Positions 1 through 7,918 of a stretch of 64,000 nucleotides of DNA are shown piece after piece (position 1 is the stretch's first letter; each line of letters begins with the position of its first letter). The notes under the pieces are model-generated. The model worked only from the letters and a program-made list of their open reading frames with translations. It was not told the origin of the DNA and made no database searches. Origin of the DNA: Sphingomonadaceae bacterium 3R27C6 (GTDB lineage Bacteria > Pseudomonadota > Alphaproteobacteria > Sphingomonadales > Sphingomonadaceae); NCBI GenBank assembly GCA_005503215.1, contig SCNS01000017.1, forward strand, positions 48,301-112,300, in the 5' to 3' direction. Made by a program: the position numbers and the translations under genes.

Positions 1-766
1 GGTTCCAGAGCTTGCCGGTGCCGTCGAAGGCGAGGCCAAGGATATTGCGGTGGCCGAGCGACCAGATTTGCGCGGTTACGCCGCCTTCGCTGGCGAAGGG
101 ATTGTCGGCCGGGACGCTGCCGTCGGGATTGAGGCGAAGAACCTTGCCGAGGTTGCCCGTCATGTCCTGCGCGGGCGTGAACTTCTGGCGCTCGCCCGAC
201 CCGATGAAGAGATATTTGCCGTCGGGCGAGAAGAGAAGGCGGTGCGAATAATGGCCTTGGCCGGTGACCTTGGGGTTCTGTTTCCAGATGATCTGGAGCC
301 CTTCGAGCGCGGGCGCGGCGCCTTGCTTCAGCTTCGCCTTGCCGACGACGGCGCCATAGGTGTTGCCGGGGCCGGGTTCGACCCAGCTCAGATAAATCGT
401 GCCGCTGGTCGCAAAGTCGGGTGCGACGATCACGTCGCCGAAACCGCCCTGACCGCCATAGGCGACCGCGGGGACGCCCGCGACGTCGAGCGTCGGGCCG
501 CTTTCCTGCCAGAGTTTGAGCTTGCCGCCGCGCTCGGTGATCAGCGCCGCGCGCGTGCCGGGGACGAAGGTCATCGCCCAGGGTTCGTTGAAGCTCGCGA
601 CCTCCTTGACCGTGAAGGGCGCGTCGGCGAGCGGGGTCGCAGGCTGCGCGCCCGAGGCGTCGAGTTTGGCGGTGTCGGCGGGTGCGGCTTCGGTCGACGC
701 CGGGGCGGCCGAGCAGGCGGCGACGGCCAGCGCGGAAATCAGGGCAAGGTGCGGCAGGTTTTTCAT
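1..766 (-). CDS. PQQ-dependent sugar dehydrogenase, 3' end outside window
   Basis: The reading frame opens at 766 and runs off the left edge, giving about 255 residues of an aldose sugar dehydrogenase of the soluble GSDH/YliI family. Family members oxidise sugars with PQQ on a six-bladed beta-propeller in the periplasm. The N-terminus is a lipoprotein signal (hydrophobic to residue 17, lipobox AVAAC, Cys18). Typical family blocks follow: NEPWAMTFVPG, GGQGGFGDV, GQGHYSHRLLFSPDG and LGHRNILGLAFD, the GHRN block being near the cofactor pocket. No second gene of a sugar operon is visible on this side. The sugar substrate cannot be told from sequence. Confidence 0.88.
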   Translation of the reverse strand, partial: MKNLPHLALISALAVAACSAAPASTEAAPADTAKLDASGAQPATPLADAPFTVKEVASFNEPWAMTFVPGTRAALITERGGKLKLWQESGPTLDVAGVPAVAYGGQGGFGDVIVAPDFATSGTIYLSWVEPGPGNTYGAVVGKAKLKQGAAPALEGLQIIWKQNPKVTGQGHYSHRLLFSPDGKYLFIGSGERQKFTPAQDMTGNLGKVLRLNPDGSVPADNPFASEGGVTAQIWSLGHRNILGLAFDGTGKLWN

Positions 767-836
767 CGAAAGGGGCTCGCTTTGCTGGGGAAGGACGCGT
801 CGTTCTGACGCGCCGTTGCCGCAAAGTCGAGAGGGC

Positions 837-1472
837 TTAGCGGTTCGCCGCCTCGCGCCGCGCGGTGATCGTCTCGACGCTGTCCATGATCGCATCGACC
901 GCTTCGCTCGACGGCGGCGCGTCGGCGCGCTTCTGCGAAAACTGGCCGCTGTTCATGATTTCCTCGAGCGCCGCGCGGGCGCGCGAGACGCGGCTTTTCA
1001 TGGTGCCGAGCGCGCAGTCGCAGATGCTCGCGGCTTCCTCGTAGGACAAGCCGCCGGCGCCGACGAGGATCAGCGCCTCGCGCTGGTCCTGCGGCAATTC
1101 CATCAGGCCGCGCTGGAGGTCGGCCATCTCGCCGCTGTCTTCCTGGGCAGCGGGGGTCGACATCGTGCGCTCGACCGCGGTCTCGTCATATTCGCCGACG
1201 AACTTGTTGCGGCGCATCTGCGACAGGAAGGTGTTGCGCAGGATGACGAAGGTCCACGCCTTGATCGAGGTGCCGCGTTCGAACCGCTCGCGCGACGCCC
1301 ACGCCTTGACCATCGTGTCCTGCGTCAGATCGTCGGCAAGGTCGGGGTTGCCTGACAGGCTGCGGCCATAGGCGCGCAGGTGGGGGATGACGCCAGCGAG
1401 CAGCGTCTTGAATTCGCTGTCGGACAGGGTTTCGGCCTGCGGCTGCGAAGCAGCGGCGGTGGGTCCGGTCAT
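837..1472 (-). CDS. ecfG: EcfG-type sigma factor (general stress response), copy 1
   Basis: This is a 211-residue ECF sigma factor of the EcfG (ECF15) group, which directs RNA polymerase to GGAAC-N16/17-CGTT promoters in the alphaproteobacterial general stress response. The sigma-2 region carries DLADDLTQDTMVKAW and the promoter-melting block FVILRNTFLSQMRR. The sigma-4 helix-turn-helix is LSYEEAASICDCALGTMKSRVSRAR. The start ATG at 1472 shares one base with the nepR stop codon (TAATG), so translation is probably coupled to the anti-sigma factor. A second EcfG paralogue lies divergently at 1929. Either one could be the major stress sigma factor, but the coupling to nepR favours this copy. Confidence 0.93.
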   Translation of the reverse strand: MTGPTAAASQPQAETLSDSEFKTLLAGVIPHLRAYGRSLSGNPDLADDLTQDTMVKAWASRERFERGTSIKAWTFVILRNTFLSQMRRNKFVGEYDETAVERTMSTPAAQEDSGEMADLQRGLMELPQDQREALILVGAGGLSYEEAASICDCALGTMKSRVSRARAALEEIMNSGQFSQKRADAPPSSEAVDAIMDSVETITARREAANR

Positions 1473-1699
1473 TATTGCTTCGGGCTTTTCTGATCGAGCT
1501 GGGAAAGAAGGTCGAGCATATTGTCGGGCAGCTTTTCGGCGACGACATTGCCATAGATCATGCGCAGCTTCGCGCTCACCGGCTCGGGCGCCTGCCGCCC
1601 GGTCAGGGTGCGATGCCACTGGTCGCCAGTCGTGCCGGGAAAGCTTCCCGGCGTGCGGCGCGCATCGGCGCCCGGGGGGAGGGCACCCTTGCCGTTCAT
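1472..1699 (-). CDS. nepR: Anti-sigma factor NepR
   Basis: NepR binds EcfG and keeps it inactive until phosphorylated PhyR takes NepR away. The diagnostic core is in the C-terminal half: LRMIYGNVVAEKLPDNMLDLL, preceded by a variable, Gly/Pro-rich N-terminus. Length from the chosen ATG is 75 residues. An upstream ATG at 1723 would give 83 residues, but it lies only about 9 bases from the -10 element of a predicted EcfG promoter, so the 1699 start, with AAGG about 10 bases upstream, is preferred. The stop overlaps the ecfG start by one base. Neighbours on both sides are the partners expected for the partner-switch system. Confidence 0.88.
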   Translation of the reverse strand: MNGKGALPPGADARRTPGSFPGTTGDQWHRTLTGRQAPEPVSAKLRMIYGNVVAEKLPDNMLDLLSQLDQKSPKQ

Positions 1700-1731
1700 C
1701 CTATTGTTGCCTTGCGTAGCCATGCCGGAGC

Positions 1732-1756
1732 AACGACGAAAACGGCCCGGGGTTCC
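1732..1756 (-). promoter_or_regulatory. EcfG-dependent promoter of nepR-ecfG
   Basis: On the minus strand GGAAC (1756-1752) is followed after exactly 16 bases by CGTT (1735-1732), the full EcfG consensus. It points into nepR-ecfG and predicts autoregulation of the stress sigma factor. Seen directly as a motif; promoter activity is inferred. Confidence 0.75.
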
Positions 1757-1928
1757 CCGCTTGCTGGTTTTTTCGACGAACGGTGTTGCGATAAAAGCAC
1801 AATGTCTGGTCCGGCCGGTATCGGTTACTGCCTCTTTGGGTGCGCTTTTGGTTCCCATAATGGATTCAACCCGCTAAGCCCCTAGTCTATTCAGCGGTGC
1901 TTCAGGGCGCCCAAGCGATCAGGATTGT

Positions 1929-2546
1929 GTGACTAGCGACGAAACGCCTCAGCCGCTCGACGATGCCAGCTTCAAGCGTGAACTCGCGGCGATGTTGCCG
2001 CACCTGCGCGCGTTCGGGCGCAGCCTGACGGGTAACGCCGACCTTGCCGATGATCTGGTGCAGGAAACGATGCTGAAGGCGTGGAAGGCGCGCGCGCAAT
2101 ATGTGCCGGGCCCCGCCAGCATGAAGAGCTGGGCGTTCGTCATCCTGCGCAATTGTTTCCTGTCGCAGATGCGGCGCAAGAAATTCACCGCCGAATATGA
2201 CGAACTCGCCGCCGAGCGATTGCTTGTCGCGCCCGACGATCAGGGCGACAGCCTGAACCTCGCCGACGTCCAGCGCGCGTTGATGCTGCTGCCGGTCGAC
2301 CAGCGCGAGGCGCTGGTGCTGATCGGCGCCGGGCAATTATCCTATGAGGAAGGTGCGGCGATCTGCGGCTGCGCGGTGGGCACGATGAAGAGCCGCGTGT
2401 CGCGCGGCCGGACCGCGCTGCAGGCGATATTGGAGAGCGGCGAAATGCCGCGGCGCAGTACCGATGCGATGCCATCGAGCGAGGCGTTTCGCACGATCAT
2501 GGACAATGTCGATCAGCTGACCGCGAACGGTCCCGCCGGGGACTGA
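1929..2546 (+). CDS. EcfG-type sigma factor, copy 2
   Basis: A 205-residue paralogue of the sigma factor at 837-1472, with the same blocks: DLADDLVQETMLKAW in region 2, FVILRNCFLSQMRR, and the region-4 helix-turn-helix LSYEEGAAICGCAVGTMKSRVSRGR. The start is GTG with only a weak AGG upstream. It is divergent from nepR and convergent with phyR. No GGAAC-N16/17-CGTT motif is visible upstream on this strand, so its expression may not depend on EcfG. Secondary EcfG copies are common in sphingomonads and often play minor or stress-specific roles; which role applies here is unknown. Confidence 0.9.
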   Translation: MTSDETPQPLDDASFKRELAAMLPHLRAFGRSLTGNADLADDLVQETMLKAWKARAQYVPGPASMKSWAFVILRNCFLSQMRRKKFTAEYDELAAERLLVAPDDQGDSLNLADVQRALMLLPVDQREALVLIGAGQLSYEEGAAICGCAVGTMKSRVSRGRTALQAILESGEMPRRSTDAMPSSEAFRTIMDNVDQLTANGPAGD

Positions 2547-2588
2547 GGTTGTTTAAAGGTTTCTCCCTTCCCGCAAGCGGGATGGGGA

Positions 2589-3383
2589 TTAGGCGGCCAG
2601 CTGCGGCGTGAAGAGCAGGCTCTGGCTGATCGCCGCGCGCACGGTATTTTCGCGGAAGGGCTTTGAAATCAGGAAGGTCGGCTCGACGCGGCCGCCCGTG
2701 AGCAATCGTTCGGGAAAGGCGGTGATGAAAATCGCCGGAACCGGCGCGATCGCCAAAATGTCCTGCACCGCGTCGATCCCCGACGATCCGTCGGCAAGCT
2801 GGATGTCGGCGAGGACGAGCCCCGCATCGGTCTTTTCAAATGCCGCGACCGCATCCTCGTGCGTCGTCGCGACCCCCGCGACTCGGTGGCCCAGATCGCG
2901 CACGATCTGTTCGAGCTCCATCGCGATCAGCGGCTCGTCCTCGATGATCAGCACCGAGGTTTGCGATTCGCGGTCGAGTTCGCCGACCGCATCGGCGAGC
3001 AATGTTTCGACCGTCGGCCCGTCGGTGCCGGTGATCAGCCCGGCCTCTTCGACCGAAAAGCCCTCGAGCGCGGTGAGCAACAGGATCTGCCGGCCGAGCG
3101 GCGTGATCTGGACGAGGCGCCGATGCGCGGCGCGGACGAGCGGGTGCTCGCCTTCATCGCTGTCTTCGCCCTCGTCGATATAGGCGCTTTCCCAGATGCG
3201 GTGAAAATTGCGGTAAAGGTCGATCCGGGTGCCGTCGCCGCTGTGGAATTCGTCGGGCGCCGCGACGATGACTTCCAGCGTCGTATGAACGAAATTGTCG
3301 CCATGCTGCTGGCTGCCCGTCAACGCGCGCGCGTAGCGGCGCAGGAAAGGCAGGTGCCCGCGAAGTTCCTCACCCAATGTCAT
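2589..3383 (-). CDS. phyR: Anti-anti-sigma response regulator PhyR
   Basis: A 264-residue protein with an N-terminal sigma-like domain (about residues 1-130, mimicking EcfG but lacking DNA binding) and a C-terminal receiver domain (about 140-260). Receiver landmarks visible are the acidic pocket VLIIEDEP, the phospho-acceptor block VLADIQLADGSSG, FITAFPE and the conserved lysine in ISKPF. When phosphorylated, PhyR sequesters NepR and frees EcfG. The ATG at 3383 has a good GGGAG site 11 bases upstream, so upstream in-frame codons are not used. It is transcribed divergently from the HWE kinase at 3591, its likely phosphate donor or modulator. Confidence 0.95.
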   Translation of the reverse strand: MTLGEELRGHLPFLRRYARALTGSQQHGDNFVHTTLEVIVAAPDEFHSGDGTRIDLYRNFHRIWESAYIDEGEDSDEGEHPLVRAAHRRLVQITPLGRQILLLTALEGFSVEEAGLITGTDGPTVETLLADAVGELDRESQTSVLIIEDEPLIAMELEQIVRDLGHRVAGVATTHEDAVAAFEKTDAGLVLADIQLADGSSGIDAVQDILAIAPVPAIFITAFPERLLTGGRVEPTFLISKPFRENTVRAAISQSLLFTPQLAA

Positions 3384-3411
3384 CAAAATTGCTCCCTCTT
3401 GAGTGAAGTCA

Positions 3412-3437
3412 TACGCGTCCCGGCGCGGGTCGGTTCC
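3412..3437 (-). promoter_or_regulatory. EcfG-type promoter of phyR
   Basis: GGAAC (3437-3433, minus strand), 17 bases, then CGTA (3415-3412): one mismatch from CGTT. It lies 29 bases upstream of the phyR ATG, leaving a short leader that still holds the GGGAG site. Predicts positive feedback of EcfG on phyR. Confidence 0.65.
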
Positions 3438-3590
3438 CCCTGACGGCGTAAAGAGCGGCGGGCCCGGTTGCAACTTGTCGCGTCCCAAAGCGTAGAGTCA
3501 GCCGGGACGCGATGAAAATGCGGCGTAAGCAAGTGGAATAACACCGCTTTCCTGTATCGCCGCAAGCATGCTTTTGTAGGGACCATTTTC

Positions 3591-5138
3591 ATGGCAGAGC
3601 GGCGCCCCGGGGATATCAGCGATGCCGGGTCATCGGCATCGCGAGGCAGCGAGGGACGAGGTTTGGCGGACGGGGGAGACGAAGCTGCAGCACGTGCCGA
3701 AAGGCTGCGTCTCGACACGCTTCGCGAATATCGCATCATGGACACCCCGCCCGAGCAGGCGTTCGACCGCGTCACGAAAATGGTCGCCGAACTGTACGGC
3801 GTGCCGATCGCGCTGGTCTCGCTCGTCGACGATTGCCGCCAATGGTTCAAATCGGCCTATGGCCTCGATACCCCCGAAACGCCGCGCGAGATAAGCTTTT
3901 GCCAATATGTCATCGCCGAAGATCGGCCGGTGATGGTGACCGATGTGCTGGGCGATCCGCGCTTTCGCGACAATCCGCTGGTGACCGGCGACCTGCACAT
4001 CCGCTTCTATGCGGGGGTGCCGCTGCGCGCTTATAACGGCGCGATCCTGGGCAGCCTGTGCCTGATCGATCGCGATGAGCGCAAAGCGCTCACCGATATC
4101 GAGCTGGAACGGCTCGAGGATTTCGCCGGGATCATCATGGCCGAAGCCGACTTGCGCCGGATCGGCGCCGAACGCGACGAGGCGCGCCGCACGCTCGAAC
4201 GCGCGCTCGATTTTTCGGGAATCGCGTCGTGGCAATATGATCCGCGGACCGACCGGCTGCGCACGCAGGGCGCCGGCGCCGAACTATGGGGTTCCGAATT
4301 CCAGGCGATGCTGGCGACCGGAAATGGGTTTTTCGACCTTGTCCATCCCGACGATCGCGCCCCGCTGCGCGAGATATTGAAGGAAGCGATCGCGAACGGC
4401 ACGCCCTATGCGGCCGAATATCGCGTCCTCAATCCCGAGCGCGGGGTGCGCTGGAACGCCGTGCGCGGCGACTGGGACGTGCGGTCGGATGATGCGATGC
4501 TGACCGGGGTGAGCATCGACATCACCGAACAGAAAAGCCGGCAGGAGAATGCCAATCTGTTGATGCGCGAATTGCACCACCGGATGCGCAACCTGTTCGC
4601 GACGGTCAGCGCGATCATCTCGCTCACCCGCCACGCCGCGCGTGACGTCGACGATTATGTTGAACGGATCAGCAGCCGGCTCGACGCGCTCAACCGCGCG
4701 CAGAATGTCCTGCTCGGCGCCAATTTCATGACCGGGTCGATGCACGCGCTGATGCGCGAAGTCGAGGCGGCCTTCCCGCGCATCCGCTGGTCGGGCCCCG
4801 ACCTGCTGCTGCCCGAAAATGCGCTGGTCGCGATGGCGCTGGTGTTCAACGAACTCGCGACCAATGCGGTCAAGCATGGTGCACTGATGAACGACGGAGG
4901 ACGCGTCGAGATCCACTGGTCGCAGGACCCGGAAGGCAACGAGTCGCGGATGTTTCGCCTGACCTGGACCGAAACCGGAACGCAGGGGCTGGTCGGACCG
5001 CCCGACCGCACCAGTTTCGGCACGCTGCTGATGGAACGCAGCGTGCGCAACAATCTGGGCGGCTCGATCGCGCGCCACTGGGAGCCGACCGGGCTGGTGG
5101 TCGACATCGCGCTGCCCGCAAAGTGGCGCGAGGCTTAG
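3591..5138 (+). CDS. GAF-PAS hybrid HWE-family sensor histidine kinase
   Basis: A 515-residue cytosolic kinase with no membrane segment. A GAF domain spans about residues 45-195 (PIALVSLVDD, SFCQYVI, FYAGVPL, GSLCLIDRDE), a PAS fold about 205-315 (WQYDPRTD, FFDLVHPDDR, WNAVRGDWDV, GVSIDITEQK). The HWE/HisKA_2 phosphoacceptor helix carries ELHHRMRNLFATV, with the acceptor His at about 329-330, and the ATPase domain has the N box NELATNAVKHGAL. HWE kinases next to phyR in sphingomonads (PakF/PhyK-like) phosphorylate PhyR or other stress regulators. The divergent position supports that role; the sensed signal is unknown. No clear ribosome site precedes the ATG. Confidence 0.9.
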   Translation: MAERRPGDISDAGSSASRGSEGRGLADGGDEAAARAERLRLDTLREYRIMDTPPEQAFDRVTKMVAELYGVPIALVSLVDDCRQWFKSAYGLDTPETPREISFCQYVIAEDRPVMVTDVLGDPRFRDNPLVTGDLHIRFYAGVPLRAYNGAILGSLCLIDRDERKALTDIELERLEDFAGIIMAEADLRRIGAERDEARRTLERALDFSGIASWQYDPRTDRLRTQGAGAELWGSEFQAMLATGNGFFDLVHPDDRAPLREILKEAIANGTPYAAEYRVLNPERGVRWNAVRGDWDVRSDDAMLTGVSIDITEQKSRQENANLLMRELHHRMRNLFATVSAIISLTRHAARDVDDYVERISSRLDALNRAQNVLLGANFMTGSMHALMREVEAAFPRIRWSGPDLLLPENALVAMALVFNELATNAVKHGALMNDGGRVEIHWSQDPEGNESRMFRLTWTETGTQGLVGPPDRTSFGTLLMERSVRNNLGGSIARHWEPTGLVVDIALPAKWREA

Positions 5139-5187
5139 CGCGAGCCTGAATTTGTTCCTTCTTTGTTCGTTGTGCTATGCTGGCGAT

Positions 5188-5229
5188 ATGAACAAGGTTG
5201 CGATTCCCGTTCGGACCGGTGGCCGCTGA
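5188..5229 (+). CDS. Possible 13-residue leader peptide of the exonuclease gene
   Basis: A short frame, MNKVAIPVRTGGR, ends in TGATG, where the last A of its stop is the first base of the exonuclease ATG at 5229. Such coupling suggests it is translated, or that ribosome passage opens the downstream start, which has no obvious site of its own. No homology can be judged at this length, and it could be chance. Confidence 0.3.
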   Translation: MNKVAIPVRTGGR

Positions 5230-6242
5230 TGGCGAAAGCCAGGCATTGGCTCGAACCGCATCCGGGCGGGCTTTATGTGAAGCCCGCTGACCTCTGGATC
5301 GACCCCTCGCGCCCGGTGGCGCGCGCCGCGGTGACGCATGGCCATGCCGATCATGCGCGCAGCGGCCATGGCGCGGTGTTCGCCACGCCCGAGACGCTCG
5401 CGATCATGGCGCTGCGCTATGGGGTCGACGTCGAGGTGAGCCACAATCAGGCGTTTGAATATGGCGACGGGTTCGAGCGCGGCGGGGTGCGTTTTTCCTT
5501 TCATCCGGCGGGGCATGTGCTCGGCAGCGCCCAGATATTGATGGAATATCAGGGCGAGCGGATCGTCGTCACCGGCGATTACAAGCGCCGCGCAGACCCG
5601 ACCTGCGCGCCGTTCGAGGTCGTGCCGTGCGACATCTTCATCACCGAGGCGACGTTTGGATTGCCGGTGTTCCGCCATCCGCCGACCGAGGGCGAGATCG
5701 CCAAGCTGATCGGCGCGGTGCGCGCCGAGCCCGACCGCTCGGTGCTCGTCGGCGCTTATGCGCTCGGCAAGGCGCAGCGCGTGATCGCCGAATTGCGCGG
5801 CGCGGGGTGGGGCGCGCCGATCTATATCCACGGCGCGCTCGAGAAGATGTGCGAGCTCTATGTGATGCACGGAGTCGATCTTGGCGAACTGCGCCTCGTT
5901 TCGGAAACCGACAAGGCCGCGATGGCGGGGCAGATCGTGCTGGCGCCGCCTTCGGCACTCAATGATCGCTGGTCGCGGCGGCTGCCCGATCCGGTGACCG
6001 CGATGGCGTCGGGCTGGATGCGCGTGCGCCAACGCGCGCGGCAGCGGATGGTCGAACTGCCGCTGGTGATTTCGGACCATGCCGACTGGGACGAATTGAC
6101 GACGACGATTGTGGAGGTGAACCCAAAGGAGAGCTGGATCACGCATGGCAGCGAGGACGGCTTGCTGCGCTGGTGCGAACTCACCCAGCGCAAGGCGCGC
6201 GCGCTGCACCTCGTCGGCCGCGATCTGGAGGAAGAGGCGTGA
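5229..6242 (+). CDS. Ligase-associated DNA exonuclease (metallo-beta-lactamase fold)
   Basis: A 337-residue protein of the beta-CASP/SNM1-like group called ligase-associated DNA exonuclease. The metal-binding motif THGHADHARSGH is near residue 40, further ligands follow in HPAGHVLGSAQ and VVTGDYKR, and the C-terminal WITHGSEDGLLRWC supplies the last histidine. Its stop overlaps the start of the ATP-dependent DNA ligase gene by GTGA, so the two are co-translated and probably act together in end processing and sealing. A frame open further upstream (from 5163) is disregarded because family members begin close to the block WLEPHPGGLYVKPADLWID. Confidence 0.92.
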   Translation: MAKARHWLEPHPGGLYVKPADLWIDPSRPVARAAVTHGHADHARSGHGAVFATPETLAIMALRYGVDVEVSHNQAFEYGDGFERGGVRFSFHPAGHVLGSAQILMEYQGERIVVTGDYKRRADPTCAPFEVVPCDIFITEATFGLPVFRHPPTEGEIAKLIGAVRAEPDRSVLVGAYALGKAQRVIAELRGAGWGAPIYIHGALEKMCELYVMHGVDLGELRLVSETDKAAMAGQIVLAPPSALNDRWSRRLPDPVTAMASGWMRVRQRARQRMVELPLVISDHADWDELTTTIVEVNPKESWITHGSEDGLLRWCELTQRKARALHLVGRDLEEEA

Positions 6243-7819
6243 AGCGCTTCGCGGCCCTGATTGACCGGCTGATCTACACCCGTTCGCGCAATACGAAGCT
6301 CGCGCTGATTGTCGATTATCTGCGGCATACGCCCGACCCGGACCGGGGGTGGGCTATCGCGGCGTTGACCGAGAGCCTCGATTTCCCGGCGGTGAAAGCG
6401 GGGACGGTGCGGACGTTGCTGGCGACCCGCGTCGACGAGGAATTGTTTCGCCTGTCGCGGCACTTTGTGGGGGATACGGCGGAGACAGCGGCATTGCTCT
6501 GGCCCGACGCGCCGGGGAAGAAGGAAGATCTCACAGTTTCGGCGGCGGTCGACGCGCTGTCGGCCGCGAGCCGCAGCGATGCGCCTGCAATCGTCGCCTC
6601 GCTCCTCGACCGCCTCGATGCCGACGGGCGCTATGCGCTGCTCAAGCTCGCGCTCGGCGGCATGCGTGTCGGGGTGTCGGCGCGGCTTGCGAAGCAGGCG
6701 TTCGCGCAGGCGTTCGATGTGCCGGTCGACGATGTCGAGGAGCTGTGGCACGCGATCCCGCCGCCCTATGCGCCGCTATTTGCGTGGGGCGAGGGGCGGG
6801 CGGAGCGGCCCGACCTTGCCGACGTCGCCTTCTTCCGCCCCTTCATGCTCGCGCATCCATTGGAAGAAGAAAGCGTCGACCTCGCCGACTATGCCGCCGA
6901 ATGGAAATGGGACGGCATCCGCGTCCAGATCGTGCGCGGTGGCAGGGGCGGCGGCGGTGAGACGCGCATCTACAGCCGCGGCGGCGAGGAGATCAGCGGC
7001 GCGTTCCCCGAGCTGGTCGCGGCGTTCGACCAGGACGCGGTGATCGACGGCGAATTGCTCGTGCGCGGCGAGGTGCAGGGTGGTGAGGCGGCGAGCTTCA
7101 ACGCGCTGCAACAGCGGCTGGGCCGCAAGGTCGTCTCGAAGAAGATGCTCGCCGACTATCCGGCTTTCGTGCGCGTGTACGACCTGCTCGCGGTCGACGG
7201 CGAAGACCTGCGCGGGCTGCCTTGGACCGAACGGCGGCGGCAGCTGGAGGCGTTCGTTCCGCGCCTCGCCGACAGCCATTTCGACCTGTCGCAAGTGATC
7301 GACGCCAGCGATTTCGACGATCTCGCCGAGCGCCGCGCGGGTGCGCGCGATGCGGCGATCGAGGGGGTGATGCTCAAGCGCCGCGACGCGCCTTATGTGG
7401 CGGGGCGGCGCGCGGGTCTCTGGTATAAATGGAAGCGCGATCCGCTCACCGCCGATTGCGTGATGATGTACGCCCAAAGGGGCAATGGACGCCGCGCGAG
7501 CTTCTATTCGGACTATACCTTTGGATGCTGGTCCGATGGAGGCGAGTTGCTACCCGTGGGTAAGGCCTATTCGGGCTTCACCGACGAGGAATTGAAGTGG
7601 CTCGACAAGTTCGTGCGCGACAACACGCTGAACCGCTTCGGCCCCGTGCGCGAGGTCGAAAAATCGCTCGTGCTCGAAGTCGCCTTCGATTCGATCCACG
7701 CGTCCAAGCGCCACAAGTCGGGGCTGGCGATGCGCTTTCCGCGCATTTCGCGCATCCGCCGCGACAAGCCCGCCGAGGAAGCCGACCGGATCGCGGCGCT
7801 GCAAGCGATGGTGACCTGA
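6239..7819 (+). CDS. ATP-dependent DNA ligase (repair type)
   Basis: A 526-residue ligase matching the alphaproteobacterial family often named cisplatin damage response ATP-dependent DNA ligase. The adenylation motif I is EWKWDGIRVQ with the catalytic lysine near residue 223, followed by RGGEEISGAFPEL (motif Ia region), DGELLVRG (motif III), EGVMLKRRDAPY (motif IV) and WYKWKRDPLTADCVMMYAQ (motif V). An N-terminal helical DNA-binding domain fills residues 1-200. The start is GTG inside the exonuclease stop (GTGA). The DEXH helicase and PdeM phosphatase often found in this repair cluster are not adjacent here. This is an accessory repair ligase, distinct from the NAD-dependent LigA. Confidence 0.93.
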   Translation: MKRFAALIDRLIYTRSRNTKLALIVDYLRHTPDPDRGWAIAALTESLDFPAVKAGTVRTLLATRVDEELFRLSRHFVGDTAETAALLWPDAPGKKEDLTVSAAVDALSAASRSDAPAIVASLLDRLDADGRYALLKLALGGMRVGVSARLAKQAFAQAFDVPVDDVEELWHAIPPPYAPLFAWGEGRAERPDLADVAFFRPFMLAHPLEEESVDLADYAAEWKWDGIRVQIVRGGRGGGGETRIYSRGGEEISGAFPELVAAFDQDAVIDGELLVRGEVQGGEAASFNALQQRLGRKVVSKKMLADYPAFVRVYDLLAVDGEDLRGLPWTERRRQLEAFVPRLADSHFDLSQVIDASDFDDLAERRAGARDAAIEGVMLKRRDAPYVAGRRAGLWYKWKRDPLTADCVMMYAQRGNGRRASFYSDYTFGCWSDGGELLPVGKAYSGFTDEELKWLDKFVRDNTLNRFGPVREVEKSLVLEVAFDSIHASKRHKSGLAMRFPRISRIRRDKPAEEADRIAALQAMVT

Positions 7820-7847
7820 AAAATAACCCAGAAAATTCCTCGTCACA

Positions 7848-7859
7848 GGGTTGCAACCC
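7848..7859. promoter_or_regulatory. Palindrome GGGTTGCAACCC upstream of sodB
   Basis: A perfect 12-bp palindrome 59 bases before the superoxide dismutase start, in the only intergenic space between ligase and sodB. It could be an operator for a dimeric regulator or part of a weak terminator. No T run follows, which favours an operator. Function is inferred. Confidence 0.35.
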
Positions 7860-7918
7860 GCGGGTCCGATACCGAGTTTAAGGCCGCAAACCCCCTCGAT
7901 AATAAAATGGAGACTGCC

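Noticed and set aside
50..1355. Plus-strand open frames over the sugar dehydrogenase and ecfG
   Set aside because: Both are antisense to genes with full family motifs; products are low complexity.
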